Part shown: positions 1 to 8,520 of the stretch, piece after piece
How positions within the stretch are numbered: the stretch's first letter is position 1
Layout: every line of letters starts with the position of its first letter
Assembly: GCA_964059195.1 (NCBI GenBank)
Contig: CAXKWD010000004.1
Location: forward strand, 117,693,938-117,757,937
Length of the DNA stretch: 64,000 nt
Direction: 5' to 3'
Origin: Ectobius pallidus
Taxonomy: Eukaryota; Arthropoda; Insecta; Blattodea; Ectobiidae
Notes under the pieces: generated by a model
The model's database searches: none
Seen by the model: only the letters and a program-made list of their open reading frames with translations
Told to the model about the DNA's origin: nothing
Translations under genes and position numbers: made by a program

Positions 1-367
1 AAAAATATTACATTAAAGTAACTTGAAACATAACCACACCAGAATCACGAGTAAGCCAGTAGACCTACAATAAATATTACTTATTTTCGTTCTTACCTTT
101 CTGGATGTTTCAAGAAAGTGAAGAAATGCAATTCAGGATTTTGTCTTTTATTATTACTGAAATTTACAGCAGAATAATAAGGTCCTTTCGAATATAGCGT
201 GTTCTGATAAATACAATACTCCTATTTATTTACATACTTCCCGGAGTAGTTTCTGTAGTCTTACATAATGGCCGCTACGATCGCTAGTAAATGCGCGCGC
301 ATGCTCGGTTGGCAGAAAAACGGGCTGAGTTTCTGTACTGTATTAATACTTATACTGTGGTGGTACT
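1..367. other. AT-rich flank, no gene seen
   Basis: No open frame or splice-bounded exon is visible. A short GC-rich stretch around 268-332 is flanked by AT-rich sequence. The right end is the pre-insertion target of the Copia element. Confidence 0.5.
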
Positions 368-372
368 GTATG

Positions 373-573
373 TGTTGTTATGCTAAATATTAAACACAGT
401 GGAAGAATTGATATAAATGGCAGCTTCATTTATAATAGCATTCCAAACTACTAACTCACCAACAAGGACTGGTGGTGGCAGCACCATACATACATAGTTA
501 CAGAATAAACACAAAATAAACAATATTAGATGTTCATTTGTTGGTTTACGTAACTCAAGCATGGATACCAACA
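373..573 (-). repeat. Copia 3' LTR (left copy)
   Basis: This 201-bp long terminal repeat lies downstream in element orientation. It reads the same as 3535-3735 base by base as far as I can compare. Ends are TGTTGG and AACA in element orientation. It contains a TATA-like TTATAAAT on the minus strand near 427-438. Confidence 0.95.
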
Positions 574-582
574 CCTCTCCTC
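574..582 (-). other. Polypurine tract of the Copia element
   Basis: Directly inside the 3' LTR, the minus strand reads GAGGAGAGG. This purine run is where plus-strand DNA synthesis is primed in LTR elements. It has been retained although the reverse transcriptase region next to it is gone. Confidence 0.75.
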
Positions 583-596
583 GGAAATCAACAAAT

Positions 597-3443
597 TCAA
601 TAAATCACAAATGACACTACAATATTTCCAAACTTTGACTTCTTCACTAAAATCCAAGTGTGGTTCCTTTCATGTTTCTTCATCTCCACCTCCATTGCTT
701 TCAACCAGGTGTCTCTATCCTCTCTACACATGATCTCTTCTGGGGTCCTGGGTGGCTCCAAAACATCAATTACACCATCCCTTACCTTGCAGCAATAATT
801 GCAACACGACAGATTGCACATCCTTCTAGGTTGCTTCAAGCGTTTTGAACTTCTAAGTCCCTCCTCTGAAGTGGCATCATTGTAGGGCACTTCTCTCATA
901 GAACCAGAGTCCTGTACCTCACCTGTGTCACCGGGGTCTAGCACCTCTCCTGCGGCACCAGAGTCCAGCTTCTCTTCTGTGGGACCGGGATCCAGCACCT
1001 CTCCTGTGGCACCGAGCTCCAGCTTCTCTCCTATGGCACCGAGCTCCAGCTTCTCTCCTGTGGCACCGGGGTCCAGCACCTCTCCTGTGGCACTGGGGTC
1101 CAGCACCTCTCCTGTGGCACTGGGGTCTAGCACCTCTCCTGTAGGGAACTGGATTATATCCATTAGAGTTGGCTTCTCATTCTCCAGAGCATTGGAGGAT
1201 CGGAAGGGGAAAACATGCTCACGAAAGACAACATCTCTACTATGAAGTATCTTCTTCTCCTGAATACTCCATAGGCGGTAGCCTTTTATCCCATCGTCAT
1301 ATCCCAGAAGTACACATTCCTTAGCCCGAGGTTGGAACTTTCCATCACGCAGCTCCTTGGGTATCCATGACCATGCTTGACAGCCAATCACCCTCAGGTG
1401 TTCCAAATCACTCTTCATTAAATTTCTTCCCTTCCATTTTTCTACAGGGCTGCAGAAGCTTAATGATCTGGACGGGCACAGGTTACGAAGAGTACAAGCA
1501 GTTTGAAGCATTTCTGCCCAAAAATGAAGAGGTAGTCCTGCCTCGAATAATAAACACCGTATTACATTACAAAGGGTTAAATTCATCTTTTCGGCAAGGC
1601 CGTTTTGCTGTGGAGTGTAGGTAACGGACCTTCTGTGAAGTATTCCATTTTCGACTAAGTACTCCTGAAAGTCTCTGGCCAGGTACTCCATGCCTTGGTC
1701 TGTCTGGAATTCTTTTATTTTCCTCCCATGCAAAACTTCACTTCTCTCTTTATATTTCTTGAATTCTTGTAGGGCATCACTTTTCTTCGCCATAGCTGAC
1801 GTGGTGACATATCGGCTTGCCTCATCAATGAACGTTATTATATACTGCTTTCGACCAAGTGATAGCGGTTTTATGGGACCCATAATGTCAGAATGGATTC
1901 TATCTAACACTGCACTGGCTTTATCACCTTCATCGACCGGGAACTTTTGTCTTCTCATCTTGCCTTTCAGGCATGGTTCACAAAAATCATTCGGATCGTC
2001 CCTTTTACCAGTTATCATCTCTGATAGGGCTTCAACTCTTCCCATAGTTTGCAGGTTAGGGTGGCCTAGTCTCTTATGCCACGTCATCTGAGAAACTCTT
2101 GCAGCTTTTCTCGTGTTAACGTTCTTTAGATATTCCTCATTTAACTCTTTTATTGATACACCTCCAACAGTAGTGACAAAATATAACCTTCCAATTCGAT
2201 GTGCTTGGAAGATTAATTTTTCTCCCTTTAATAACTTATTCAAACCATTCTTCGATCTGAACTCAAGACCTTTTTCCTCTATCTGACCTTGAGAAATCAA
2301 ATTATCATGTAATTCAGGCACATAGAGCACGTCCTGAAGCTCTACATTCTTTCCTCCACATTCATCTGACATAGGAATTACAACAGATCCCAAGCCACTT
2401 ATTTTCAGCGGTCTCCCATCACCGACTTCAACAGTACCTGAGCATTCTCTAAAATTCTTGAAAATATCTCTTCTATTTGTCATGTGGTCAGAAGCACCAC
2501 CATCTAATATCCATACATCGTGTTTGCATTGAGAATACTTCTTCGCATGCAATACCACATGCTCCCTTGTAGTAACTGAAGCAGAAGCTTTCTTGGGTTC
2601 ACTACTCCCTTTTTCCTTCTCTTCTAGTTCCTGAGTCTTGGGGCAATTTTTCGCAATGTGTCCTTCACCACCACATGCATAGCAAAAGTATCTCCCTTTG
2701 TACTGCTTCCGTTGAGATATACTGTTATTCTGATTGGTAGAATTCCTTCCATCGGTATACTTGTTACCTTTAGTGCTCGGCGGTTTCCAAGTTGTCTTTA
2801 ATGCTTGATGTGATGATAGGCTTTGTTTTCTCATTTCTTCCTCTTGTTCCAGTAACACTTGCTTTATGTAGGACATGTCCATCTTATCCGGCTGAGTCAC
2901 CAAAGTCTTCACTGTTATTTCATATTCTGGGGGAAGGCCAGACAAACACAAATGAGCCAACTGTTTATCAGATATCTCCAAATCATTCTTCCTCAACAGT
3001 CGATTCATATTCATCATTGTATTGCTATACTCTTGAATGGTCATATCACCCTTTACCATGGTCGCCAATTCTCGTAACTTCATCATAGCACCATACTGAG
3101 TGTTCTGGTGGCAAATAGTTTCGAGTTTGGTCCATGCTTCACTCGCCTTGTTGAAATCAACTATGTCGTTAATGAGATCATCACTAACTGATCTCATAAT
3201 AAGAGATAGCGCCATGAGGTTGGCTTTCTCGCGCCGACGGGTTTCTGCTTGATTTAGATGAGCTCCATCAACATCGTTATAACCCGTGATTGCTTCCCAA
3301 CACTCTTTAATCAACATTTCAGATTTCACGCGCGCCATCCACGCCACATAGTTATTTCTTGTTAGCTTTGGAATATAGAAGGTTTTCTCTTCCATTTCCG
3401 CCATTTTGACCGTTGCAAAATTCGTCGCTGCACTGTTACACAA
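597..3443 (-). CDS. Copia Gag-protease-integrase polyprotein lacking reverse transcriptase
   Basis: A 948-codon uninterrupted ORF. The first methionine is at 3443, but Met14 (3404), just before the conserved YIPKL..NNYVAW Gag start, is the likelier initiator. Order: UBN2-type Gag (about residues 14-210); CCHC zinc knuckle CYACGGEGHIAKNC (254-267); aspartic protease with WILDGGASDHM (311-320), where the family norm is DSGAS; HHCC integrase zinc domain (H455, H461, C488, C491); integrase core with D519, D582, E618, i.e. DD35E; an acidic ten-residue repeat linker (about 768-848); then the first ~40 residues of the reverse transcriptase region (907-935, ending in NHTWILV). The frame then runs into 13 unrelated residues and stops. 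No YADD box or RNase H remains. Gag and integrase look intact. The DGG change may impair the protease (inference). A new stop only 23 bp before the LTR suggests one clean internal deletion. Confidence 0.93.
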   Translation of the reverse strand: MCNSAATNFATVKMAEMEEKTFYIPKLTRNNYVAWMARVKSEMLIKECWEAITGYNDVDGAHLNQAETRRREKANLMALSLIMRSVSDDLINDIVDFNKASEAWTKLETICHQNTQYGAMMKLRELATMVKGDMTIQEYSNTMMNMNRLLRKNDLEISDKQLAHLCLSGLPPEYEITVKTLVTQPDKMDMSYIKQVLLEQEEEMRKQSLSSHQALKTTWKPPSTKGNKYTDGRNSTNQNNSISQRKQYKGRYFCYACGGEGHIAKNCPKTQELEEKEKGSSEPKKASASVTTREHVVLHAKKYSQCKHDVWILDGGASDHMTNRRDIFKNFRECSGTVEVGDGRPLKISGLGSVVIPMSDECGGKNVELQDVLYVPELHDNLISQGQIEEKGLEFRSKNGLNKLLKGEKLIFQAHRIGRLYFVTTVGGVSIKELNEEYLKNVNTRKAARVSQMTWHKRLGHPNLQTMGRVEALSEMITGKRDDPNDFCEPCLKGKMRRQKFPVDEGDKASAVLDRIHSDIMGPIKPLSLGRKQYIITFIDEASRYVTTSAMAKKSDALQEFKKYKERSEVLHGRKIKEFQTDQGMEYLARDFQEYLVENGILHRRSVTYTPQQNGLAEKMNLTLCNVIRCLLFEAGLPLHFWAEMLQTACTLRNLCPSRSLSFCSPVEKWKGRNLMKSDLEHLRVIGCQAWSWIPKELRDGKFQPRAKECVLLGYDDGIKGYRLWSIQEKKILHSRDVVFREHVFPFRSSNALENEKPTLMDIIQFPTGEVLDPSATGEVLDPSATGEVLDPGATGEKLELGAIGEKLELGATGEVLDPGPTEEKLDSGAAGEVLDPGDTGEVQDSGSMREVPYNDATSEEGLRSSKRLKQPRRMCNLSCCNYCCKVRDGVIDVLEPPRTPEEIMCREDRDTWLKAMEVEMKKHERNHTWILVKKSKFGNIVVSFVIY
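900..1142 (-). repeat. 30-bp minisatellite coding the integrase-RT linker
   Basis: About eight imperfect copies of a 30-bp unit encode ten-residue repeats of the type TGEVLDPGAT or TGEKLELGAI in the Copia polyprotein. The period is a multiple of three, so expansion keeps the frame. Copies vary between DP, EL and DS forms. Confidence 0.85.
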
Positions 3444-3520
3444 TATGGTAGTTTACTAGATTCTCCACACTTTCCACTATATTGTATTACGTCTCCTCAA
3501 TTCACTCGAACACTGCGCTC

Positions 3521-3534
3521 CTGGGCCCATAACC
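3521..3534 (-). promoter_or_regulatory. Primer binding site for initiator tRNA-Met fragment
   Basis: Immediately inside the 5' LTR the minus strand reads GGTTATGGGCCCAG. Its complement CTGGGCCCATAACC is the anticodon stem-loop of initiator tRNA-Met (CAT anticodon included), not a tRNA 3' end. Drosophila copia is known to prime from an internally cleaved initiator tRNA-Met, so this fits the same half-tRNA mechanism. Confidence 0.88.
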
Positions 3535-3735
3535 TGTTGTTATGCTAAATATTAAACACAGTGGAAGAATTGATATAAATGGCAGCTTCATTTATAATAG
3601 CATTCCAAACTACTAACTCACCAACAAGGACTGGTGGTGGCAGCACCATACATACATAGTTACAGAATAAACACAAAATAAACAATATTAGATGTTCATT
3701 TGTTGGTTTACGTAACTCAAGCATGGATACCAACA
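3535..3735 (-). repeat. Copia 5' LTR (right copy)
   Basis: 201-bp LTR upstream of the ORF in element orientation, a direct repeat of 373-573. It should carry the element promoter; a TATA-like TTATAAAT lies on the minus strand near 3589-3600. Confidence 0.95.
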
Positions 3736-3740
3736 GTATG

Positions 3741-4867
3741 TTTATTTTTTAGGCTAGTTATAGCATTTTGTGTGTTTAAAATATTTTCTTTTGCAGTGTC
3801 CTTTTTCATTCTTTGTCGTTTTTAATGCACGAGCTGTTATTGTTCATATTTTTTATATTCATGTTTTATTTTGCTATCTGTTTGTTTTAATTTTAATTTT
3901 TCAATCAGGAATATCCTTTTCATCTAGAGTGGTATAAAAATAAATAAATCTTCAGTATAAGGAATGTAAATTGGGTAATTATAACCCAGATAATTTATTA
4001 GCTTTTTTGTACCTAATATCAAACAGTTGTTTAAACCCAACACTTCTTATAGTTTCTGGATGATTTTGACGAAGGAAATTAATTAATACAGTAATTAAAA
4101 TTAATTTTATGTTAATTTTTACATTTTCTGTATTTTTCTTAACCGACATTAGTTTATATTTTTAAGCGCAACTCAAAATATAAATAGTAAATTATGTAGG
4201 CCTAATGTAAATAAGATGTGTAAATTAACGTAAATAAAATTTGTAAATTACTTGTTATGGGCTTATCATTTTATATTAAATTGTGGAGTAAACATTTTGA
4301 TCAGGACTTAGGCCTATCACTTATCACTGTTATATGGAAGTATTTCTATATACCTATCATTGTAGTATTTATGGTAAATGAACTTACACATTCCAATAAT
4401 AAAAAAGAATATATCACAAATCACTTTCTTAAAAGCTTGTCCTCAGAAAGACAAGCCTGTCAACCCGTTATAAGAGTAGAGTTCACGTAACGTTTAACTT
4501 TTAAAGTGTTCTACAATTTATTACATTACATTTTTAACATTTAAATCATCGAAATATTATCTTTATCTTCTTTTCATTTAACTGCCAAGAATTTAATACA
4601 ATTGACAACAAAAAGTAAATATAGCATAATTTGCATAAAAAGTCAGATGTGGATGATTATTGTGAGAGTATATTATTAAACGATGCATACAATAACACCT
4701 CATGAATATTTCAGTTTGTTTCGGAAATCCTGAAGCTAAAAGAAGTGTAACGCAATCTGTTCAATAAGTTTGAAGAATTCGGAAAATGACTGCCAGAAAA
4801 TATTTCATCTTCGACTTTGAAGAAAAACGAAAAAGACCGTGAAGAGATATATATGACATCGTTTCAG
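3741..4867. other. AT-rich spacer
   Basis: Very AT-rich with short shadow frames only; the 77-codon plus frame at 4257-4490 has low-complexity codon content and no recognisable motif. Two TAGGCCTA palindromes lie near 4197 and 4309. Confidence 0.5.
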
Positions 4868-5000
4868 GTACGGCAGCCTCGTGGTTCAAAATTATGAAGG
4901 TTCAGCCGTGGGCACCGCTAAGGGTACAGAGGCAAGGACTAACTGCGACTATACTGCCTCCTCCAACAGTTCGTCAGATCTTGCAAACTATGCCGACTGA
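4868..5000 (+). CDS. Candidate terminal coding exon (unknown gene)
   Basis: A locally GC-richer block follows a TTTCAG acceptor-like site at 4862-4867. In the second frame it reads 43 codons from TAC (4869) to TGA (4998-5000), with a composition rich in Ser, Thr, Asn and Asp (for example DYTASSNSSSDLANYAD at the end). The frame has a stop just upstream (TGA at 4854-4856), as expected for an exon bounded by an intron. The third frame is also open and could instead run to the donor-like GTAGGC at 5025. I do not recognise the protein. Partner exons are not visible, so this is a weak call. Confidence 0.25.
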
Positions 5001-7030
5001 AACACCGTCAAAGGTCGAAGGAAGGTAGGCCATCATAGCATTAATTGCCCTAACTGCCCATATAAAAATAATACAAATCCTACATGTTGGTTGCATATTA
5101 ACCTTATTTGCGACACATATCCTTCCACACTGCCCGAATGGCAAAAGGCTTTTTTCTTCCTGTTTTAAAGACTAGTTTTATCGTATTTACTCACATTTTT
5201 GTAGCACACTAACTCCCGTATCTTATTGTTTGGTAGTCAAGTAGTTGCAGATGTTTGGTATTCTAGCACGTAGTAGGTGCATTTCTTGGACAACTCGTTT
5301 TATGTGGCTATCCATCTGTTTCGCTTCCTTCAAATCTGAATTAAACTTAATCACCAGGTATGTTTTTTGCACTAGCTGGCTTTTCAATGTTTGTAAAGAA
5401 ACACTGCATAATTATTATGCTGCTTCACCAAATGCCAATAACCCAGTGTCACCTTAAAGGAAAGAATTAACTTTGCCCTGGAAACCATAGCTTCTTAAAA
5501 TTATAGAACTTTATGTGTAATTACAGTACATCCTTCTATGATGGACTGATTGATATTAGAAAAACTCTGCAGTGAAGTTTTCGCAGCAGGTTTTAACGTA
5601 AGGAAATTACATTGTTTTAGACTAGAATGAACTGTTTGGGGACAGTTAAAATCTATCCCTGATATGTCTCCTTTCTCATTTGAAACTCATGAAATTTGAA
5701 TCGCTGGGCTCGTTTCGTAAACATACTTGTGGTCTTAATAAGCGCCATTACACGCTCGTTGCATAAGGTACTATTATAGTAACTATGAGAATTATTTATC
5801 ATGATTTGAGACGAAAATTATGATGTATCAATACAATACCTGTAACATGTAACAGTCCATCTATAGTAAACATTGCTTCCATGAAGCTTTGTGCTCTTTT
5901 TTTAAACTCTGGGTGATCTGTAATTAATTTTGTTGTTTTTTTTGACAATGGTTACCTGGGAACTAATTTTAATTCAGATATGAAACCAACGATGGATTTC
6001 AGGGAATTTCTCTTATCAACTTGAAGATAGTGCATTAATTTAAAACGAAGTTATATTTACAAATTTGGCATGATTGTTTTCCTAAGTTTTCAATAAAATC
6101 ATCTACAGTATATACTTAACTATAAACCACACACTGTAGTTGTGTTTGAGTAGATGGCACTTCTACTTGCATCTTTCTGTCGCTTCATCTAATAGTTGAC
6201 TACTCTATCGATATACCGTATAAACCTGTTGTGGACTAACACTAAGCTTTGTTCATAGCTATTCACTAGTCTGTAAAGCGTAGGGTCTATATGGATTAAA
6301 TGGAAGTTTCTCACAAAGAAGGGTAAAATTAAACGTGATGAGAGTATAAAACGGCAAATCCCTTTTGAGATGAAAGGAATCTATCTGCATATTCCATTTT
6401 TCCGACGTATTTCCTGCCAAACAATCAGTTTCACTGTGTTTTAAGTTCGTACCATCGCCTTCCTTTCGAGTATCGCTATTCTCCTTTCCAAAAAATTATA
6501 AGCAGGCATACGATATTTTAAATAAACTGTTTCTCGTTATCTTTGCTGCCTATGCTTACTCGAGTTTAAACACGTATATCGGAAATAAAAAGCACTATGT
6601 TACAAATATGGAATTTAAGTGATAAAATAAAATGCTTTCTAATTTTGTTTCCCTTGAACTTTTTAAAGAAGGTTTACAAACTTATTTTATATTACGTAAT
6701 TCAAACATTTTACTCCATTTTTATATTAATTTCTCAAATTGGAATTTGTCTTTGCTTTGGAAATAATGGATTTTAATGCTCTTTTTTCTACGATAGTGTT
6801 TTTCATCCATTTCACAACCATGCTATCGTGGTGGAAAATCCAACTTTTAACAATCACTGGCGGTAATCTAACTTACCACACTACTTACCGAACATGTGCG
6901 TCGTTATATCGTAGTCTGTAAATTTTGATATGTAGGCTATTGCATATTACTACAGACATGGAATACAAACATTTGCTAGTTGAAGTTTACAATTTCGACC
7001 TTACCTTCTTTACTTCCTTTTTATTTATGA
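5001..7030. other. AT-rich spacer, no supported gene
   Basis: Only short shadow frames and single-strand AT-rich tracts. No terminal repeats, tRNA-like folds or splice-bounded frames stand out. Confidence 0.5.
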
Positions 7031-7727
7031 ACTAGCAGGTGCCCGCGGCTTCGCCTGCGATAATTAATTAAAAAATGAAAATTAAGAGCAAAATAATAAA
7101 AACATTGTTTATTAACACTTACACACAAATCATTCTTCAACTAAACGATTAGTAATTACAATGAAACAGCTAAAAATCCGGCTTTGGAGTGCATTCCACG
7201 ATTAGAAAACGCCGCCTAGAAAAACTATCTTAGATACGAGTTTCCTGGCCCAGAAATCCCCTGCATAGTGAATTCCCTCCAATTCGATCAATATTTGCTC
7301 ATTTAGGCTTACATTCATCATCCCCCTTCCGTCTATCTATGTTAAAAATTTCAGATGCCTGCGTGCTTTGACATTATAAATAAATAAATCGACCAGGGTG
7401 GCTTACAGAATCGAAGCGATCGATTCCGTGCGATATATTGAAAAATTCGCGATGCTCTTATTTCTGTTATGAAAAAAAAAGCCACCTGCAATTGATTTGA
7501 CAATTGAAATGTAATAGCGAAAATGGTGCTTCGATAGTGCTAAAAATTACGTTTTCTGCCACTTTTTTCGCTCATAACTCGCGAACGAAAGCAAAAATTA
7601 AAAATCCGGCTTCGAGGTGCATTCGCCCACCCTTCAGTCCATTTATGTTTAAAATGTCATATCTCTGCGTGGAGTAGATTTCGCAGAGAGACAAACAGAC
7701 AAACACTTCCTCTTATTATTATAGAAT
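7031..7727. repeat. Dispersed insect repeat with tail of CAGACAAAC type
   Basis: It begins ACTAGCAGGTGCCCGCGGCTT and ends in a tract with AGAGAGACAAACAGACAAAC followed by TTATTATTATAG. Blocks of this kind (GC-rich GTGCCCGCGGCTTCGCC head, purine-rich GACAGAC tail) recur as interspersed repeats in insect genomes. Two internal segments repeat the phrase AAAAATCCGGCTT. The class (LINE 3' end, SINE or other) is not decidable from this one copy. Confidence 0.45.
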
Positions 7728-8375
7728 GACTTACGATAACTATTAGTCAGGAGCTAAGTTTCATGCAAAGCCTTCTATATGCCATGCGCACTGATTGCAC
7801 TAAAGTAATCGATGTATCGATCAAGTTGTATTCTGACAACAGCTTTTCTAAGTGATTAATTGTGTTGACGTAGGTAACATTTTTATTACAAGGCAAATCT
7901 CGCTTTCCTAGAGAAAATAGTATGCAATTCACATGCCTTAAGTGTGTTGGAGAATCTCAGAAAATTAAAGACTCGTCTTTTCAAAATTTTCCTCTACTCT
8001 TCAGTGGATGCACTTGCGTCATTTTTATCGCAATGTAGGCCTACTATGCCACAGTGCAACGATGTCCCTCAGAGCTCTTTCCCACTGGCTAACTCGCTTA
8101 TTTTACGAATAGAAGATCGTGCTTAGCACCCTAGAAAAGAACATAAAAAATAAATAATAATCGTTATGTAAATACTGCCATTTCAAAAAGGACATAGTGC
8201 TCTTTACATCCGATGATACAGATTTGTGACTGGTATGGAATCCTCTGAACGATTCAAAATTGCACTAGACTAATTTATTATAGGCCTACAGTAGGCATAC
8301 AGATTCTGCAGAGTACCATTTCACACATAATGGACATTCCACAACAATCTTTTTATGTTATCTCATAGGCTATAA

Positions 8376-8509
8376 GCGATGGGCTTACCACCTGTCCCTC
8401 TACCCTCTCTCGGAAAATAAGCATATCCAAATTAGTATAGGTAATGCAACCTCCATTGGAGGCCCCTTCGCCCCACCTGGGGATCATAGGGTACCAGATA
8501 CAGATACAG
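8376..8509 (+). mobile_element. Short retroposon (SINE-like), copy 1
   Basis: A 134-bp unit starting GCGATGGGCTTACCACC and ending in a CAGATACAGATACAG tail. It is flanked by a perfect 11-bp target duplication ATAGGCTATAA at 8365-8375 and 8510-8520. It shares its length with copies at 11941-12052 and 23610-23749. I cannot find tRNA A/B boxes in it. Variable-length target duplication and a short-repeat tail indicate LINE-dependent retroposition. Confidence 0.82.
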
Positions 8510-8520
8510 ATAGGCTATAA

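Larger units (their letters stand above)
373..3735 (-). mobile_element. Copia-type LTR retrotransposon, internally deleted
   Basis: The element is bounded by two 201-bp direct repeats (373-573 and 3535-3735) that begin TG and end CA on either strand. It is flanked by a perfect 5-bp target duplication, GTATG, at 368-372 and 3736-3740. On the minus strand the order is LTR, primer binding site, one ORF (gag, protease, integrase), purine-rich tract, LTR, which is the Ty1/copia order with integrase before reverse transcriptase. Total length is 3,363 bp, well short of the roughly 5 kb usual for complete copia elements, because almost the whole reverse transcriptase/RNase H part is absent. I see no difference between the LTRs, so insertion looks recent. 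The element must have been copied by enzymes from an intact relative (inference). Confidence 0.96.

Noticed and set aside
660..3088. Plus-strand frames opposite the Copia polyprotein
   Set aside because: Antisense shadows of a 948-codon ORF with clear domains.
383..3733. Two 60-63 codon minus-strand frames inside the LTRs
   Set aside because: They are translations of the same LTR sequence and cross no recognised domain; LTRs of this class are regulatory.
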